From: Geobacter sp. UBA1603
Lineage (GTDB): Bacteria > Desulfobacterota > Desulfuromonadia > Geobacterales > Pseudopelobacteraceae
Assembly (NCBI GenBank): GCA_002322035.1
Contig: DCNF01000046.1
Location: 3,972-12,820, forward strand
Direction of reading: 5' to 3'
DNA length: 8,849 nucleotides
Under the pieces are notes generated by a model that saw only the letters and a program-made list of their open reading frames with translations, did not search any database and had not been told where the DNA came from. Within the stretch, counting starts at the first letter, position 1. Each line of letters starts with the position of its first letter. A program made the position numbers and the translations under genes. Shown here piece after piece: positions 6,592 through 8,849 of the stretch.

Positions 6592-7420
6592 GAACAGGCT
6601 GGCCGAACAGCGCGTCAATCCGGGTAAGCCCTTCCCGCGCCCCGCATGTCAGCGATATGTGGGGCGCATCTATGTCTGCCTCGCGGGGGTTGATCCTGAC
6701 GACGGTGCACTGGCGCTGCTCTCCAAGCTCTTCAGATGTGCGGCGGATGGTCGGTAGTGCTGTGCCGGCCCCCAGTTCGATCACTACCGTCGGCACATCC
6801 TTTGTCTGTTCAAGGAACCGCCTGAAGCGTATCCGCTGGTTGTCGGTCCGATCTGCGATCCATGACCAGTCACCGAACATAAGGATGTTCGGACGGCTCA
6901 CATCCCTGCACGAAGGGCAGCGGGGAATGCTGCGAGCGCGCATCGTCTCCATGTTGATCGGAATGTGTTCACCGTTTTTCCAGATGTCACGGCAGCACGG
7001 TTCCAGGCACTGGAGATGGTGAATCGAGCCGTGGACCTCGACGATCCGGTCGTCAGCAAACCCGGCCTTCTGAAACTGTCCGTCCACGTTGGATGTTACG
7101 ACAAAATACGTCGCATTTTTCTGCTCGATCCAGCGCCGGATGATCATGAAACCGCTGTGGGGGACTGTTTCGCGGTAGAGGTTGGTGCGGTGGCCGTAGA
7201 AGCCCCAGCCGAATGCGGGGTCGCGCGCGAAGTGCTCCGGGTTGGCGCAGTCCATGAAAGAGAGACCGAGGCGCTCATACATCGGGTAGGCGTTCCAGAA
7301 CCCCCGGTCGCCCCGGAAGTCAGGCAGGCCGGAATCAACCCCCATGCCGGCGCCGGCGGTGATGATCAGCGCACCGGCGTTGGCGATCGCATCGGCCGCC
7401 TGCTCAAACATGGCGCCCAT
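6560..7420 (-). CDS. SIR2-family NAD-dependent protein deacylase, divergent, zinc-ribbon type
   Basis: A 286-residue sirtuin-like enzyme, cytoplasmic by sequence. It shows the NAD-binding segment GAGMGVDSGLPDFRG (23-37), TSNVDGQF (109-116, in place of the usual TQNID) with Asn111 and Asp113, and the catalytic histidine His130 in EVHGS. A zinc-binding module has Cys138, Cys142 or Cys143, and the CPSC pair Cys168/Cys171. These are followed by RPNILMFGDW (176-185), the equivalent of RPxVVxFGE. A late Rossmann segment reads ELGAGTALPT where most sirtuins have GTS followed by hydrophobic residues, then INPRE (243-247). Together these support an active NAD-dependent lysine deacylase, though the substrate and acyl group are not readable. 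The ATG at 7420 starts 2 bp after the stop of the DUF1015 gene, so translation is probably coupled; ATG at 7411 is an alternative three codons in. The C-terminus overlaps the convergent hybrid kinase gene. Confidence 0.88.
   Translation of the reverse strand: MGAMFEQAADAIANAGALIITAGAGMGVDSGLPDFRGDRGFWNAYPMYERLGLSFMDCANPEHFARDPAFGWGFYGHRTNLYRETVPHSGFMIIRRWIEQKNATYFVVTSNVDGQFQKAGFADDRIVEVHGSIHHLQCLEPCCRDIWKNGEHIPINMETMRARSIPRCPSCRDVSRPNILMFGDWSWIADRTDNQRIRFRRFLEQTKDVPTVVIELGAGTALPTIRRTSEELGEQRQCTVVRINPREADIDAPHISLTCGAREGLTRIDALFGQPVPTPAGQIAPL
6578..6588. repeat. Small GC palindrome in the convergent gene overlap
   Basis: CCCCG-C-CGGGG is a perfect inverted repeat inside the 32-bp overlap of the two convergent genes. 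As a hairpin it would have four pairs and a three-base loop. No T-run follows on either strand, so it does not look like a standard intrinsic terminator. Confidence 0.3.
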
Positions 7421-7422
7421 GG

Positions 7423-8664
7423 TCAGGAAAGCAGATGCACGAACAGCCCGCTGCGCAGTTTGGGCTCGAACCAGGTCGATTTGGGAGGCATGATCTGGTC
7501 CTGGTCGGCCAGTTCAATCAGTTCTCCGATTGAGGTGGGGTATAGAGAAAAAGCGACGGCGTATTCGCCCGAATCGACCAGGCGGACCAGTTCGTCGGTG
7601 CCGCGGATACCTCCGACAAAGTGAATCCGTTTATCGGTGCGCGGGTTGTGGATCCCGAGCAGGGGGCTGAGCAGGTTGTTCTGCAGGATCGAGACGTCAA
7701 GACGGTTGACCGTATCGGACTCGTTGACACATGCCGGTCGCGTATGCAGGCGGTACCACTTTCCGTCCAGGTACATGCCGAAATGATGGCGCTCGGCCGG
7801 TGCGACCGGTCCGGGTGACGGCAGTATTTCGAAGGTGTTGCCGAGCTGTGCGATGAACTCGGCGATGTTTCTGCCATGCAGATCCTTGACCACCCGGTTG
7901 TAGGGCATGATGTGCAGCTGGTTTTCAGGGAAGATGACGGTCAGGAAGAAATTGTACTCCTCCAGCCCGGTATGGCTTGGGTTCCCCGTGCGGCGCAGTT
8001 CGCGCACACGCCCGGCCGCTGCGCTGCGGTGGTGGCCATCGGCAACATAGAGACGAGGGATTGAAGCAAAGAGCGTGACCAGCCGTTGTACCTGCCTGCT
8101 GTCGTCGATGACCCACAGGGCGTGGCTGACCCCGTCGTCGCTTGTAAAGTCGTATTCCGCTTTTCCGGCGGCTACCCCTTCGATGATCCCTTCGATTTCC
8201 CGGCAGCTGCGGAACAGATAAAAAACCGGCTCATCATTGGCATCAAGTTCGTCAATGTGCCTGACCCGGTCCTCCTCCTTGTCAGCCCGGGTGTGTTCGT
8301 GCTTCTTGATAACGCCGCTCTGGTAGTCATCAACGCCGGCGCAGACCACCAGGCCGGTCTGGGTCAGGGCGCCCATCTTCTGGCGATAGACGTAGAAACA
8401 GTCCTGGCTCTCCTGAACCAGAATGCCCCGACGGATGAACTCGCTCAGGTTGGTGCGGCCCAGGCTGTAAACCCGGTCGTCGTGGGGATCAACCTCGGGC
8501 GGCAGATCGATTTCCGGCCGGGAAATGTGCAGAAAACTGTTGGGATTGCCGGACGCCATGGTCCGGGCCTCCTCCACATCCATGACGTCATAGGGGAGCG
8601 CTGCCACATGTTCGGCAAGCTCTCTGGGGGGGCGCAGGGCGCGGAACGGTTTGATTATCGCCAT
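7423..8664 (-). CDS. DUF1015 family protein (possible ParB/sulfiredoxin-like or free serine kinase relative)
   Basis: A 413-residue protein, full length for the DUF1015 family. It opens IKPFRALRP (4-12). It carries the charged motif KKHEHTRADKEEDR (120-133), VADGHHRSAAA (207-217) and the C-terminal signature MPPKSTWFEPKLRSGL (392-407), all typical of the family. No signal peptide or membrane segment is visible. The family has no settled general function. DGHHR followed by small residues resembles box II of the ParB/sulfiredoxin fold, a group that includes archaeal free serine kinases (SerK). A small-molecule kinase is therefore a reasonable guess, but only a guess, and no serA is seen in the window. 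The ATG at 8664 is supported by AAGAGG at 8675-8670 (minus strand, 5-base spacing). The gene lies 12 bp after an NlpC/P60 gene and 2 bp before the SIR2 gene, so the three look like one operon. Confidence 0.88.
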   Translation of the reverse strand: MAIIKPFRALRPPRELAEHVAALPYDVMDVEEARTMASGNPNSFLHISRPEIDLPPEVDPHDDRVYSLGRTNLSEFIRRGILVQESQDCFYVYRQKMGALTQTGLVVCAGVDDYQSGVIKKHEHTRADKEEDRVRHIDELDANDEPVFYLFRSCREIEGIIEGVAAGKAEYDFTSDDGVSHALWVIDDSRQVQRLVTLFASIPRLYVADGHHRSAAAGRVRELRRTGNPSHTGLEEYNFFLTVIFPENQLHIMPYNRVVKDLHGRNIAEFIAQLGNTFEILPSPGPVAPAERHHFGMYLDGKWYRLHTRPACVNESDTVNRLDVSILQNNLLSPLLGIHNPRTDKRIHFVGGIRGTDELVRLVDSGEYAVAFSLYPTSIGELIELADQDQIMPPKSTWFEPKLRSGLFVHLLS

Positions 8665-8669
8665 GATAG

Positions 8670-8675
8670 CCTCTT
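8670..8675 (-). promoter_or_regulatory. Shine-Dalgarno AAGAGG of the DUF1015 gene
   Basis: On the minus strand AAGAGG lies five bases before the ATG at 8664, in the 12-bp gap after the TAA of the upstream gene. It confirms the start chosen for the DUF1015 protein. Confidence 0.6.
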
Positions 8676-8676
8676 G

Positions 8677-8849
8677 TTACTGGAAATAGCGGCGGGCACC
8701 GACGAAGCGCCTTTCGAAATAGCTTTCTTCCACCGATGAAACCTTGATCTCTTCGCCCCGCCGCGGTGCATGCACGAATTTTCCGTTGCCGACGTAGATG
8801 CCGACATGGTTGATCGCAGTTTCTGAGGCGCCGAAGAAGACCAGGTCGC
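8677..8849 (-). CDS. NlpC/P60 family peptidoglycan endopeptidase, C-terminal part (5' end outside window)
   Basis: I translated the 57 full codons from the minus strand. They begin DLVFFG, continue INHVGIYVGNGKFVHAPRRG, and end in RFVGARRYFQ followed by TAA at 8679-8677. This is the C-terminal half of an NlpC/P60 papain-like domain. DLVFF precedes the beta strand that carries the catalytic histidine (in HVGIYVG), and the GARR ending is typical. Such enzymes cut the D-Glu/diaminopimelate link in peptidoglycan stem peptides and are usually exported lipoproteins or periplasmic proteins. The catalytic cysteine and any signal peptide lie beyond the window, so export is assumed from the family. It is the most upstream visible gene of the minus-strand operon, with the DUF1015 gene 12 bp downstream. 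The protein ends with the catalytic domain; there is no C-terminal extension. Confidence 0.88.
   Translation of the reverse strand, partial: DLVFFGASETAINHVGIYVGNGKFVHAPRRGEEIKVSSVEESYFERRFVGARRYFQ

Noticed and set aside
6426..7022. Plus-strand open frame of 198 codons over the end of the hybrid kinase and the sirtuin
   Set aside because: It starts out of frame inside the hybrid kinase receiver and continues antisense to the sirtuin; both of those carry intact motifs.
6560..7420. Sirtuin as part of an anti-phage defence system
   Set aside because: Defence SIR2 proteins are usually fused to, or next to, large effector or sensor proteins and often lack the zinc module. This one is compact, keeps zinc cysteines, and sits in an operon with DUF1015 and a cell-wall hydrolase.
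6965..7624. Plus-strand open frame of 219 codons opposite the sirtuin and DUF1015 genes
   Set aside because: It crosses the boundary of two well-supported minus-strand genes and gives a low-complexity, Val/Gly/Glu-rich translation with no recognisable domain.
8086..8739. Plus-strand open frame of 217 codons opposite the DUF1015 gene
   Set aside because: It is the antisense shadow of a clearly conserved DUF1015 protein and the NlpC/P60 end. Its translation resembles no family and it has no ribosome site of note.
1..8849. CRISPR array, insertion sequence, tRNA or phage remnants
   Set aside because: No regularly spaced repeats, transposase motifs, terminal inverted repeats or cloverleaf-like sequences were seen on reading, and nearly all bases fall in conserved genes.

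Overview
The window looks like chromosomal DNA from a GC-rich, sensor-rich Gram-negative bacterium. The best guess is Desulfobacterota, of the Desulfuromonadales/Geobacter type. This rests on the style of the histidine kinases (including one with a long insertion between its two DHp helices), the density of PAS, receiver and cyclic-di-GMP domains, and a DUF1015 gene next to an NlpC/P60 gene. The taxonomic call is inference from protein style, not from a marker gene.

Plus strand, 1-6591: a tightly packed signalling cluster. In order it holds the C-terminal end of a methyl-accepting chemotaxis protein, a PAS sensor histidine kinase, a stand-alone receiver protein, a REC-PAS-GGDEF-EAL cyclic-di-GMP protein, a small TusA-type sulfur carrier, and a soluble HAMP-HAMP-PAS hybrid histidine kinase with its own C-terminal receiver. 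Spacing is short throughout. Two junctions are GTGA stop/start overlaps, and at two others the Shine-Dalgarno sequence overlaps the upstream stop codon. The only sizeable gap is 57 bp of AT-rich DNA before the TusA gene, which may hold an internal promoter. The likely logic is that the PAS kinase phosphorylates the small receiver and/or the receiver of the cyclic-di-GMP protein. That protein has a complete EAL active site but a degenerate GGDEF motif (VGDEF), so it is predicted to degrade rather than make cyclic-di-GMP. The TusA protein and the hybrid kinase form a second pair whose link to the first is not known.

Minus strand, 8849-6560: a convergent, probably housekeeping operon, read NlpC/P60 cell-wall hydrolase (only the C-terminus is in the window), then a DUF1015 protein, then a divergent zinc-containing SIR2-family NAD-dependent deacylase. 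Gaps are 12 and 2 bp. The last gene runs 32 bp into the 3' end of the hybrid kinase gene, so the two convergent operons share coding sequence at their ends.

I saw no tRNA, rRNA, CRISPR array, insertion sequence or obvious mobile element. No non-coding stretch exceeds 60 bp. I do not see a clear new system. The parts most worth following up are the sulfur carrier set inside a phosphorelay/cyclic-di-GMP cluster, the soluble tandem-HAMP hybrid kinase, and the DUF1015-SIR2 pairing.
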